Counted from the first letter of the stretch, positions 34,416-44,714 are shown. The stretch is 64,000 nt of DNA from Corylus avellana (GCF_901000735.1 NC_081543.1:20665515-20729514); one strand, 5' to 3'. A program made the numbers and translations. The notes: a model not told the origin generated them from the letters alone.

Positions 34416-34791
34416 TGATAGTGTACATAGGTTGAAGTTGTTGTTTAGGTGACATTTTTAGTGTTTGGCAACATGAGAAATTATACAATATTGTTTGTGA
34501 TAACTATCACAACAAATCCTGAAATGGACCACTATGGTCCTTATGGAATTTGGCGTCCATTTGATTTGATCATGAATACATGTTGGAGATGTAGAATAAA
34601 TATACAAAGAGCAAAATATATTATAGATATAAATGTGAATTAGTTGAGTATGATGATCTTTGTTTACATTGACGTTCTTCAATGCGTAGGACTTGATAAG
34701 ATTCTATTATATTATTTGCTGATTGTTTGTTTTATCATTTGCAGCTAATGCGGAGAAGTCGTACGATCATGATGCTATTGACTTGGATTGA
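33915..34791 (+). pseudogene. Transposase_24-like gene, last two exons
   Basis: From 33915 the frame left at 7795 continues without a break: the Leu-Glu codons of TTGAG are followed by AMMQSRFAPEVTQHKTPP and, further on, VIMRTSVGSGA, up to a donor GTAATG after 34028. A TTTGCAG acceptor precedes 34745, and the last exon 34745-34791 adds NAEKSYDHDAIDLD and a TGA stop. Codon phase is kept across the inferred intron (phase 1, A plus CT). This is the C-terminal tail of the CACTA accessory protein; catalytic transposase sequence is not in the window. The 716-bp intron holds a TG microsatellite. Splice sites are inferred, not proven. Confidence 0.6.
34387..34415. repeat. (TG)n microsatellite
   Basis: About fourteen TG units after a short TA run, within the last inferred intron. 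Confidence 0.9.
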
Positions 34792-34920
34792 GCAAGTGGT
34801 TGACTCTTCGCAGTTAGTGAACTTGTATATTTTGTTTCTGTTTTATTGATGTATATAGTTATATCCAACTATCTCTATTTGTGATAAGAGAGATAGTTTG
34901 ATTGCTTGTTGAAACTGGCT

Positions 34921-34945
34921 TTTTTGTCTTGGATATAGTTGATAG
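34921..34945 (+). repeat. 25-bp direct repeat, first copy
   Basis: Identical to 35440-35464 over 25 bases (begins TTTTTGTCTTGGATATAG). The two copies bracket the CACTA-like end with its ACGT array. Confidence 0.95.
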
Positions 34946-35084
34946 AAATTGTATATTTGTGATAGTTGATGGAACTTGTATATTTGTGATTGACGTGGCA
35001 ATTGATATAATATTCTTTTGATGGATCGATGGATAGTTCTTTTGTAGTAGCTATGTAACTTGTAAATCAGGTGCGGTAACTCCA

Positions 35085-35430
35085 AAATTCGGGTATAACC
35101 CCGAAAAATTCAAAAAATACATATGGGGAGTAAAAAACAAAATTTTATTAAATTACTGAGTTTAATGACGTGGTAGTTTATGACACATCACTAAATGGTG
35201 ATGTGTCATAACATCTGACACATCACCAAAAGTTTTGGTGACATGTCACTGTCCCACATTACCTTGCTTATTGACATGGCAGAAAGTGACACGTCAATAA
35301 AGAAGGTGACGTGGCAAAATTGACACGTCACCATCTTTGTTGACTTGTGATAATTGCCACGTCACCTTCTTTATTGACGTGCAAATGGTGACGTGGCAAA
35401 AACTGGCACCTCAAAAAATTTCCAATAGCG
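35085..35430. mobile_element. CACTA-like terminus with dense ACGT palindromes
   Basis: About ten copies of GACGTGGCA, GACACGTCA and the variant GACACATCACC lie in 35160-35410, arranged in both orientations. The block ends TTTCCAATAGCG at 35430; read in reverse, CGCTATTGGAAA differs by one base from a CACTA start. It follows the stop codon of the Transposase_24-like gene, as expected for the end of that element. Confidence 0.55.
35290..35381. repeat. Perfect 27-bp inverted repeat
   Basis: Arms 35290-35316 and 35355-35381 are exact reverse complements with a 38-bp spacer. Each arm holds GACGTGGCA and AATAAAGAAGG-type sequence. A transcript through it could form a strong hairpin. Confidence 0.95.
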
Positions 35431-35439
35431 ACACCCTTA

Positions 35440-35464
35440 TTTTTGTCTTGGATATAGTTGATAG
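35440..35464 (+). repeat. 25-bp direct repeat, second copy
   Basis: Exact copy of 34921-34945, starting ten bases after the CACTA-like end. Confidence 0.95.
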
Positions 35465-36980
35465 ACGGGGTAAGGATTGTTCTTAATTCACCTTCTGTCA
35501 TGACTCATGCCATGTAAACCAATTACGGCATGCAAAATTGAAACTTCTTAATGTTGGACTGCCCCTTTTCACGTGTATAAGAACTATATTCCACATTTTT
35601 TATTCTTAAAAATATTTTAAATTTAAGCAAATTAGTCATTGCCAAAACTTTATTCTTTATTTAGTAATTTAATAGAAAGTTTGAAACTTCTCATACTATA
35701 AGACACGAATGTCCCAACTTAATTTAAAGGGAAAAGTACTATATATGAATAATGAGTACTGTTTTCTGCAAAGAATCAATTAATCCTAAAATATTTTTGT
35801 AGACAAATAATGCTTTTACTCTTCAAATTTCTCTCTTAATTAGTCGATCACCCAATATTAAATTAATAAATAATAAGCCTTCTCTTTTTATATCTAGCTA
35901 TTAATTTCTTATTTTTCTCTACATCCGAAATTTCCATATTAATTCAATGTGCCTTTGACCATATGCATGCACAATCCCAACAAATCAATTACTCAGAAAG
36001 GAAATATATATATATATATAGCCTGTTGGCAAAAATGAGTATCATAAAAAATGGATACGATCCTATAAAATGGTATTGTTATGTGGCGAGTTAGTACGTG
36101 TCTGATTAAATATCCATGGAGGCATGGAGTGAGTTGCTTAGGCTCATCACTCTGCTACGGTCCTTCTTCTTTCTTGCTGGACTGCAATTTATAAACACAA
36201 GGTTTAGAGATCCGCCTAGCTGATCCAACAGAGCCTCTGATGCTTAAATTAGTACAGGCCTTTTGTGGGGGGTGGGTTAGGAGAAAACGTGTCTTGTGTG
36301 GTGGTAAAAATTAGAGTCTAAATTATTATCTGATTCTGGTGCTATTTATAAGGTTTGTTTAGGTTTCATGAGGTTTTCTTGGGTTTCGAGGATCCTGACC
36401 CCTCTTCTAGTGCCACGTAAGTCTTCCTACGATGGGGGTTGGGAGTCCCGTGACCTCCCCTGACCCCTCCTCTTCCGCCATGTAAGTCTTCCTACGATGA
36501 GGATTTAGTTAGTTTATTTGGCAGCTTAAGGTGAAATTGGAGCCAAATTTGTTTGCATGTGTAGTATTTTACTTGTCATGCATATATTTCCAGCAGCAAT
36601 TGAAGTGGAAATGTTTCGCCATGCAGAAAATTATTGGCACAAAAAAGGATTAACTTTACGAGTACAATTATTCTCTTGAAAAAGAACAAAAACATCATGT
36701 TTGTACAATTCGTTCTCTTTGGTTGTAATCCCTTTTAAAAAAAAAAAAAAAGACAAAAACAAAACAAAAAACAAAAGAAAACCAAAATTCAAGAGTATTT
36801 TAGTATTTTTCATAGATTTAATTAAAGTTAACGCCAAAAATTGTCAAAATATACAAATAAAATTAAAAAATTTTGAAATTTTAGAGAAATTTTTCAAATC
36901 GCTTAATAGTTAAGGTGTCATTTACGAAGTTTTCCTTATATTTAATAAACAGAGGCTATCTGGCAAATTAGATAGCAGCT
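35465..36980. other. Upstream region of the dioxygenase gene
   Basis: No gene. Low-complexity AT-rich DNA to about 36050, then mixed sequence. A 41-bp block is imperfectly duplicated 65 bp apart (36394-36434 and 36459-36499, both with TAAGTCTTCCTACGATG). The first copy contains GCCACGTAAG. An A-rich tract lies at about 36735-36790. It may hold promoter elements, but none can be assigned from sequence alone. Confidence 0.6.
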
Positions 36981-36981
36981 C

Positions 36982-36990
36982 TATATATAT
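36982..36990 (+). promoter_or_regulatory. Probable TATA box of the dioxygenase gene
   Basis: TATATATAT at 36982-36990, 190 bp before the start codon, is the best-placed TATA element and would give a 5' UTR of roughly 160 bases. Confidence 0.55.
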
Positions 36991-37179
36991 GATTCCGTAA
37001 GGAAGGCGGAATCTGGCATTGTACTTGCTTCTCATTATTTTAATCCAAGCCCTGAACCCTGCCTTCTGCCAACCCTTGGTGGTTGTTCACACGATCATCA
37101 ACTACTATTTATTATCACCCATCACACGGCAAATAATATTGCAATTTCCAAATCAGTTCCTCGATCGTCTCTCATCCAA

Positions 37180-39626
37180 ATGGCTCCAAGTTTCAACAAT
37201 GGAAACTCACTATTTGACTTTGTCGTCAGAGATGGCAACGGTGTCAAAGGATTGGCGGACTTAGGCCTATCAGCGGTGCCGGACCGATACATCCAACCTC
37301 CGGAGGAGCGAATAGAGAAGCAAAAAGCCATTTCTGGTCACATAGTCGCACCAATTGATTTATCAAAGCTTGATGGGCCTAGCCATGAGCAGGTAGTGGA
37401 ACAGATTGCTGGGGCTGCTGAGGCCCTTGGGTTCTTCCAAGTTGTGAACCATGGTGTGCCCGTCGAGTTGCTGGAGTCGCTGAAAGATGCAGCGCACAAC
37501 TTCTTCGCCCAAACGCCTGAGAAGAAAGCTATTTACCGCAGCCCGCCGGTGAAGTATGGGACAAGCTTTGCGCCGGAGAAAGAGAAAGCATTGGAGTGGA
37601 AGGATTATATTAGCATGGCATACACCTCTGATGCTGATGCTCTTCAGTATTGGCCAATGGAGTGCAAGTAAGCATCTCTCTTCTTCATTTACCCCAAACC
37701 CAAACAATTCGATTGAAACAGATTTTCTTGAAAGAGAACCAAGAGAAAAGTTCACTTATCGCTCCTCATCTTTCATCATTTTTACAATCATATCTTTATA
37801 TTTAAAAAAAAAAAAAAAAAAAAAAAGTGTCAATTTATACTTACTATCTTTGGGAAGTTTGTAATATCAACATTCTCGTCTAAATTTGGTGTTAAATTTC
37901 CTTTCAAATTCAATGTATTTTTATAATTTTATAAATATCTTAGGAGTATTTTAGAAATTTCATTCATCAAACAGTTTGATTTAAAGCTGAATTATGTAAT
38001 AAAAAGACTTTTTCTATCATTTTTCTTTTCTCTATCATTTATTTGAAAGAATATATAATTAGAATACCAAAAAAAGAATAAAAGAAGTTATTTTTAAGTT
38101 TATTTGAATAAAAAAGTAAAAATAGTTTAATTCTTTAAATTTTTTTCAAGAAAATAATAATTAAGAGAAACCGGTGCTAATGCTAGCTTGACTAGCAAGC
38201 TAAAGTAGACTAAATTAATATTGGTGCTTTCAGGGAAGTGGCGGTTGAGTACCTAAAGGCAATAACGAAAATGGTGAGAAAAGTAGTGGAGATTCTGATA
38301 GGGAAGCTTGGGGTGACACTGGATCTGGATGATTCCATAATGAATGGCCTCGTGGCTAGAAAAATGGTTAACATGAACTTCTATCCAACGTGTCCCAATC
38401 CGGAGCTGACAGTTGGCGTAGGAAGACACTCGGACATGGGCACCCTAACTGTGTTACTACAAGATGGAATCGGAGGTTTATATGTCAAACTTGAAGAAGA
38501 TTTCGATGCTCTAAAAAAGGGAGAGTGGATGGAGATTCCACCTATCCCCGGTGCCCTCGTCATCAACGTCGGGGATGTGCTACAGGTTTCATATATTTTT
38601 ATCTCATTGAAAAAAATAATATAAATCATTTTTGTTTGTTTGTGAGCCTTTTGATATATTGACATTGTTTTAATAGTTTAGGGGACATTGACAGGTAGTT
38701 TAAGGGTTATGCATATAACTTTTTCCAAAAATAAAAAAATATTGAAAGAGAGTATTAATTTTCAGTTACAACTCAACACAAATATAAGGGAAAAGTCCGC
38801 ATATATATTTTTAAACTATCACCTAATTAAGAGTGTCTTCTCCCAAAACTTTTAATTGGGACAATATATTTTCCAAAGGCCACCAAAAACATAGAAATGA
38901 CTATATTTTTGCCAATATGACAAAAAAAAATATTAATAAATTTTAATTTTTTTCTCCTTTAAAAAAAAAAAAACAAAACATTTCACACCCTTTTTTTCAT
39001 TTTTTTTTTTAATTTTTAGTTTTTTTTTTTCCGAAATTTTTATTTTAATTTTATTAAAGGTATTTTTGGCATTAAGGGGGACATTGAGAATTTTAATTAA
39101 GTAGTTTGGAGGAGATATTGTCACAATTGAAAGTTTATAGTAAACATTTTCACTTGGGTAATAGTTTAAGGAGGGTATATGAACTTTTTTCTAAATATAA
39201 TTGTTGAGTTATATATTAAGTCGTTATATGGATTAGGAGAATTCTAGGTGCTCTCCTACAACCAGGACACTCGGAAAACACTTATCATTTCCAGAGTAGG
39301 AGAATATATGTAAATTTTTTATATTTTATGAATAATTAATTAGACCATCTCTCTGAACATAACATATTGATTTGTTGGCGTAGATAGTAAGTAATGGAAG
39401 GTATAAAAGCGCAGAACATAGGGTGCGTACGAGCAGCAATGAATCCAGAGTGTCAATCCCAGTATTTACAGCCCCTAAACCCAGCGAGAAGATAGGGCCG
39501 CTACCTCAAGTGCTGGAGACAGATGGAGTGGCTCGTTACCGCCAGGTTGTGTTTCAGGAATACATGAACAACTTTTTCGGGAATCCTCATCAAGGAAAGA
39601 AATCCCTTGATTTCGCTAAGCCTTGA
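37180..39626 (+). CDS. S8H: Scopoletin 8-hydroxylase-like 2-oxoglutarate/Fe(II) dioxygenase (3 exons)
   Basis: Exons 37180-37667, 38234-38585 and 39384-39626 join to 360 codons plus TGA; introns are GT-AG (phases 2 and 0). Residues about 45-150 are the DIOX_N region (LGFFQVVNHGVPVELLE); about 205-310 are the 2OG-FeII core. Iron ligands are H228 and D230 in GRHSDMG and H292 in SAEHRVR; R302 and S304 (RVS) bind 2-oxoglutarate. By memory of the family, motifs such as GNGVKG, VKYGTSF, LEWKDY, MNNFFG and KKSLDFA fit scopoletin 8-hydroxylase better than feruloyl-CoA 6'-hydroxylase; the former turns scopoletin into fraxetin, a coumarin used in iron uptake. Length fits (about 357 aa in Arabidopsis). 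The start aligns with relatives and no better upstream Met is in frame. All key residues are present, so the gene looks functional. It stands alone, surrounded by transposons. The substrate is inferred; the enzyme family is near certain. Confidence 0.85.
37735..37865. mobile_element. MITE arm in intron 1
   Basis: GAAAAGTTCACTTATCGCTCC followed by CAATCATATCTTTATATTT, a long A run and AGTGTCAATTTA resembles the arms of the MITE at 39669-40110. Only one arm is visible, so it is a fragment. Confidence 0.5.
38788..39192. mobile_element. MULE-type MITE in intron 2
   Basis: A 405-bp foldback element starting GGGAAAAGTCCGCATATA and ending in the reverse complement of AGAAAAAAGTTCATATAC. Inner words AAACTAT and GACAATAT also pair. 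It is flanked by AAATATAA (38780-38787 and 39193-39200), an 8-bp duplication within a 9-bp window, as MULEs make. The interior is homopolymer-rich with no coding. Confidence 0.75.
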
Positions 39627-39662
39627 ATCCTCCATCAACGTGCTCCTTCTCATATGCTTACC

Positions 39663-39668
39663 AATAAA
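39663..39668 (+). terminator. Probable polyadenylation signal
   Basis: AATAAA, 37 bases after the stop codon, directly before the MITE that starts about 39669. Any cleavage site would lie inside the MITE. Confidence 0.55.
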
Positions 39669-40110
39669 AGAAAAACTTTATTTGTCATCTTTGATCTTTT
39701 GCAATCATACTTTTAAGTTTTAAAAAGTGTCAATTTAGTGTATTCATCTTTCAATTTTTTTTTTTTTTTTTTTCAATTTCACCTATTCTTTAAGATTTTC
39801 TGGTAAATTCTGTCAAAATTATCAAAATACCCATGTTTTATTAAAAAAAAGGGGTGGCTATTTTTGAAAACTATGTTAAATTCTAATCAACGCCTAAATC
39901 CTTGCAATTTTTTTTTCTTAAAAAAAAAAAAAGGGTATTTTGAGAATTTTGACAGTATACATTAGGATTTAATGAAAAATCCTAACACAGGTGAAATTGA
40001 AAAAAAAAAAAAAATTAAAAGATTGATACACTAAATTAACACTTTTTAAAGTTTAAATGTATGATTACAAAATTGATGAAACATCAGGAGAAATAAATGA
40101 AGTTTTCCCC
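39669..40110. mobile_element. Foldback MITE downstream of the dioxygenase gene
   Basis: Two inverted arms of about 180 bp share AATCATAC, AAAAAGTGTCAATTTAGTGTA and a T-run followed by CAATTTCACC, with an unpaired centre near 39850-39930. Termini are AAAAACTTTATTT and the reverse complement of GGGGAAAACTTCATTTA. Flanking duplication is unclear. Confidence 0.7.
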
Positions 40111-40941
40111 AAAAATAAATTATAAAAGGCTTTGCTTTATATTAAACATTTAATTCCGTTTTGATGATGAAACATGGTTGCTCTGTAAGCATAAACCACA
40201 TATTGTATCATCTCTATTAACGTGTGATTTTGTAATTATCACGCTCCAAAAACTCCTTTGATAATAAAGAAATTAATTAGACCTTCTACTTGTGTCTCTA
40301 GTGAGAGGATTATCTACCAGTCATTCAAGTTGGACCATCTAATATTGAGCACAATGAAAATGGTCAACAAAAATATGTAAACTGATGCATTGATGCTTTC
40401 ATTTTGCAATGTGTCCAAGCCCTTTTTTCTGAGGTAAAATAGAATAATAAAGCCCGCCAGTTCAATATTGGCTTCATTAATTTGGTCCAGCAAATTCATA
40501 ATCATGAAACCAAGCACACCAGTCAAAGTAAAACTCATATCTTTTGATTCATTTATCATATGAAACCAAAATAGGGTGGCATTTAAAAACTTATTCAATG
40601 TGCTACAAGTTTATATTTCACAAATAATTTCTAATTCTAATGTTTAGTATGTCATAACCGAACATCAATAGAAATCCGAAAATATGATGCAGAAATCTTG
40701 CTCGACTCTCGCTTGAGCGAGATTGTGTTAGCATTTTCGTTTGATGTTCGCTCAATTGTAGCTCAAGCAAGATTGCAATCAATCACATACTAAAAGTTTG
40801 GTCAACACTTGCGTGACGTTCGCCTGAGCGAGTTTGTAATTATTTTAAGCAAACATATTTATGATTTCTTCTCAAGAGAGCATCCCTAACTTCAATTTAA
40901 GCATATCTCTCTCTAAAAAAAAAAAGCTTCTGTTTAAGCAT
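40111..40941. other. Intergenic region with GCTTGAGCGAG words
   Basis: Apart from the small frame at 40314-40598, no gene. At 40690-40840 GCTCGACTCTCGCTTGAGCGAG, CGCTCAATTGTAGCTCAAGC and CGCCTGAGCGAG occur, similar in style to the clusters in the LTRs, but not within a recognised LTR. Confidence 0.45.
40314..40598 (-). CDS. Small hydrophobic hypothetical protein
   Basis: A 94-codon frame from Met at 40598. The product has three hydrophobic stretches: around TLTGVLGFMIMNLL, IELAGFIILFYL and ASVYIFLLTIFIVLNI, each long enough for a membrane span. I do not recognise the family. No intron signals, TATA box or poly(A) signal were tied to it. It lies between the dioxygenase gene's MITE and element f's LTR, in non-LTR sequence, so it could be an exon of an unmodelled gene, a gene relic or chance. 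Base composition is as AT-rich as its surroundings. Confidence 0.3.
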   Translation of the reverse strand: MNKFLNATLFWFHMINESKDMSFTLTGVLGFMIMNLLDQINEANIELAGFIILFYLRKKGLDTLQNESINASVYIFLLTIFIVLNIRWSNLNDW

Positions 40942-41466
40942 TGATGTAGTCTTTTTAAAGCAAAAATATATCAATAATAAAATACCACTCGCAAGAGTAC
41001 GAATTCCTGTAGGATAGCGCTATATTGAGGGTGTCGAACCTCAATGTCTGCAAGGAGTTGTTATCAAGTTCTTCAAAATTAAAAGTAACTTAAGGAAGAG
41101 TTTGTTAATTTGTGTTTGTAACTAAAGTGCATAAAAGCAAAAGAGAATTGAAATATAAGAGAGAGAGAGTAGGGTATTGACTTCATCGCTATCTGCACAT
41201 CAATAGTTAATCATATTTATCAAAAAATTCATTCTATACTTGTTATAAATAAAGAAGAAAATGCCTTATTAAATAATAAGTATAATCCATCTTCGGTTGG
41301 CACGGACTGTCCACCTAACCACTAAAATGCGGCACAACCCGTCTTCCCTTGGTATGAATTATCTAATTCTTTAATAGGATACATACAATCAATGGAATAG
41401 TATAACATATCTTTGGTTGGCATGGACCGTCTACCTAACTTACACTAAACTAGGGTATAGTACAAC
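40942..41466 (-). repeat. 3' LTR of element f, first segment
   Basis: Contains CACTCGCAAGAGTACG and GTGTCGAACCTC, the equivalent of the CTCGCAAGTGCACG and GAGGTCGAACC words near the end of other LTRs, plus repeated GGTTGGCA(C/T)GGAC. It is cut at 41466 by element e. Removing elements e and b joins it to 49073-49175 and 55023-55756. The exact outer end is uncertain. Confidence 0.6.
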
Positions 41467-42624
41467 TGATAAGTGTCAAATATTGCATATTTTGGGCCCC
41501 TTAATTTCCATTTCTTAAGCCTTTAACTTTATTATTTTCTGATGTTTTTGTTAGTTTTGGTGTTTTAGTGTTTTGCAGGTCATTGATAGAAAATTGTAGT
41601 TATAATGTGAAAAAAGCAAAGACGCGGGAAAAATGGAATTATGGAAGTTGGGATCGAGCGCATGGCACCCACGCTCGAGCCCAGCAAGGCACGCTCAAGC
41701 GCACACCCGCCTAAGCTTGAGCACACCTGAGTACGCTCGAGCACACGTAGTGTGCAATCAAGCGCACTCAGGCTAACCTAGTAGCACCAAAACCATAGTT
41801 TTTTAAGTTTACATACTCATGTTTTCTTGGTAAACGCACCAAGGGTGCGCCGTTCACTGTAATTTTCCAATTTTCTGACATTTTTGACCTCTGAACTCGA
41901 TTTCCATTGTAAGTTTTTTTCTTTTCATGAATTCAATCCATTTTTATGATGTTGTTTGAAGTCATGAGAGGCTAAAATCTTCAACTAAGGTTGAAGATGA
42001 AGCCTCACCATTGATTAGCTTTATATTTCTCACGTATTTTCGTACAATTCCGACATTTGTATATATGATATTCTATTTCAATTCAATTATTAGATTAAAC
42101 CCTTTTAATTGATTGCTTGATTATTTGTTTGATTAAACGTTTGATATTCGATATGTTTCATCCAACGAATACATCAAATCTTTCGATTGAAATTTAATAT
42201 CCATTGTTTTTCATAATTCAAACAGATACATTGGATGTTTTGATCTCAATTGGATATTCGTTGTGATTTGTAATTTGGATAGATTCATTGAATGTTTCAA
42301 TAGATTAATTTTATAAAAACAATAGAACTTGCATAGGATTTAATTGCTTGTCGGATGTATGAACAAAAACATGAGAATATATGCTTTAATTTGGTGAGGT
42401 GAATTTTGAAACCTTAGTGCTTTTTATCAGTTGATTTACTCTATTTTATTTAATTCATAATTTTGCAAGAAAATTCACATAAAATTTGGAACTCGGTTAA
42501 AATAAAATTGATTTAGATAGAAATTAGCTTTCACAACACAATTCTCAGTGGATTCGACCTCGCACTTGCATAAACTATATTGCAAATGACTCGTATACTT
42601 GCAAGTACTTTAAAACTCACAACA
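41467..42624 (+). repeat. 5' LTR of element e
   Basis: 1158 bp, TGATAAGTGTC...CTCACAACA. It holds a GCTCGAGC cluster (41648-41775) and the core motif (about 41977-42008). It differs from the 3' LTR by many substitutions and small indels, so the insertion is not young. Confidence 0.95.
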
Positions 42625-43252
42625 GGTTTTTGGAGCCGTTGCAGGAGAATTGTTTTTGTTTGCCAAAATTAATTTTTGTCTTAATTGATTTTATTTATCT
42701 ACTAGTTTAGTTAGATTTTTGTTTTATTTTCTTTGTTGCAATTTTATTTTATTTTTATTTGTTTATACTTTATTATCTAACAATAAAAAATAAAAAAAAT
42801 AAAATAAAAAGAAGAAGAAAGAGGGTGTTTTTGTGGTGTTTTTTCGTTTCTGTTGCAGTCTCTGCCGAAGGAACCAGACCAAGTACGCTCAAGTGCACTT
42901 CAGCACACTCGAGCACAAGGTAGCAAATGAGCCACACCTGCGCTCCAATGCACTGCACACGCATGCTCAAGCGCACACCATTGCCGCTCCAGCGCACCAG
43001 TGCAGCAGCAGTACACCTGATGGACCAGCGCGTGCCTACGCTCAATCGCTCCTCACCTAGGCTTGAGTGCATCTCTGCAGATAGTTTCACCAGACCAAAA
43101 GCAGCTAAGTAAATTTTTGTTTGCAAATTCTTTTTGGTCCATTTTGTGAGTATTTTGTTTTTTTTTTTGTTTTTTTGCATTTGGTTTCTGTTTGTTTCTT
43201 TTATTTTTGCGAATATTTTGTTTTTGTTAGTTAGTTTATTTTAGTACTTTTT
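42625..43252 (+). promoter_or_regulatory. PBS and leader of element e
   Basis: PBS at 42631-42648 reads TGGAGCCGTTGCAGGAGA, three mismatches from the tRNA-Asp complement. The leader has T-rich tracts and a dense cluster of GCTCAAGCGCAC / GCACTCGAGC words (42885-43075) that creates overlapping spurious open frames. Confidence 0.85.
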
Positions 43253-44714
43253 GTGTGGTATATGCTTGGTCGAAGATCGTTGAACTTAGCAGTGATACCT
43301 TTAGATTCCGAACTAGAAAGAACTCTTAGGAGAAATCTTAGAACAGTTGCTGAGTTAGAGTCTAGTGTTGAGATGGAAGATCAACGTGAGAATGTGGACC
43401 TAACTAGATCTCTTAGGGAATTGTTCGCACCCGTTGCGACAAACTCTCCTTCGTGTATAGTTTTTCCCCTAACGAATGCCACACATTTTGACCTTAAGCC
43501 TTATGTTATCCAACTCTTACCGTCATTCCACAGTTTAGAGATGGCAAACCCTTACGGTCACGTGAAGAAATTCAAGGATATGTGTGCCACATTCAAGTTT
43601 TAGAACTTCTTTAAAGAGTTTGTTCATTTGAGACTATTTCATTTTTGTCTTCACGATAGAGCCAAGGCATGGTTGGATTCTAACATGCCCGGATCTATCA
43701 CATCTTGGGAAATACTGTTGAACAAGTTTTACAATAAGTTTTTCCCGATGTCCAGAGTTAATGAGTGCCGAAAGGAAATTAGTTCTTTCATTTAGGAGGA
43801 GGATGAGAAATTTTCGGAGAGTTAGGAGTGGTTCAAGGAGATACTGATAAAATGCCCTCCACATGGATATGAGAAATGGAGACTCGTTCAGTTCTTCTAC
43901 CAAGGATTGACTCAATCGAACTATAGTATGATTGAGTCTATGAATAGGGAAGCATTTTTAAGTTTGACAAGAGATGAAGCCTACAAGTCTTTGGATAAGT
44001 TGCCCATGCTCCAAAGAAAGGTGGCATCTATGAGGTGAAAGAAGACATAGAGTTGAAGATGAAGATAGATGCTCTCACTAGAAGGGTCGACACTCTCACA
44101 GTGAGCCAGTCCATTAATGCAGCGAATGTATTCAATGTGGATAGTTGTTCCATCTATGCTAGTCTTTTGCACTTAGCACATAATTGTCCATCTTTACCGG
44201 CTTATGCTGAGTACCCTATGGAACAATTGAACGCTTTCAATGATTATCAGAAGCAATCAAGTGGTCCATACTTAGAGACCTACAATCCAGGGTGGCGGAA
44301 CCACCCTAATTTCTCATGGAAGCAGAACCAACCGATCAATTAGGGAGGAGCTCCTCATCATGCTCAAAATCAATACCCTCCAGATTTCTTCCACCTGTTC
44401 AGAATCAGGGTCACTCAGCCCATCCAGTGCCATCTCTTGCCTTCCAAGCTCCCAATCAAGTGCCAGCGTTGTCTTCACAGTCGTCTTTGGAAGACACTCT
44501 CAAAGAATTTTTGAAGCTCACAAGCCAATCCATAGGTGAAGTGAAGAACGCGACCATGGTAAACACCCAAGCAATTGCTAAGCTGGAGAGTCAGGTTGGA
44601 CAGATAGCAAATCACTTGGGTGGAAGAGAGAAAGAAAAGTTTCCAAGTCAGCCCGTTCCCAACCCTAAGGGACAATGTATGGTTGGAAACTCTTCAAATC
44701 CGATGTACGGGTAG
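43253..44714 (+). pseudogene. Athila-type gag, broken (element e)
   Basis: Opens MLGRRSLNLAVIPLDSELER, parallel to the gag at 9848-11020, and continues through SLRELFAPVATNSPSC, HDRAKAWLDSNMPGSITSW and YQGLTQSN to NPGWRNHPNFSWKQNQPIN. At least five in-frame stops and frame shifts interrupt it (for example after TFKF near 43603, near 43796, 44036 and 44341). The zinc knuckle is damaged: CSIYASLLHLAHNC has Tyr where the second Cys belongs. The C-terminal part (44316-44714) has FLKLTSQSIGEVKNATMVN and ANHLGGREK, the usual linker. It cannot make functional gag. Confidence 0.85.

Noticed and set aside
37556..37864. Alternative frames over exon 1 and intron 1 of the dioxygenase
   Set aside because: Out of frame with the conserved protein and running into the poly-A tract of a MITE arm.
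42773..43180. A 135-codon minus-strand frame and its plus-strand counterparts
   Set aside because: All come from the GCTCAAGCGCAC cluster in the leader of element e; the open frames follow from its composition.
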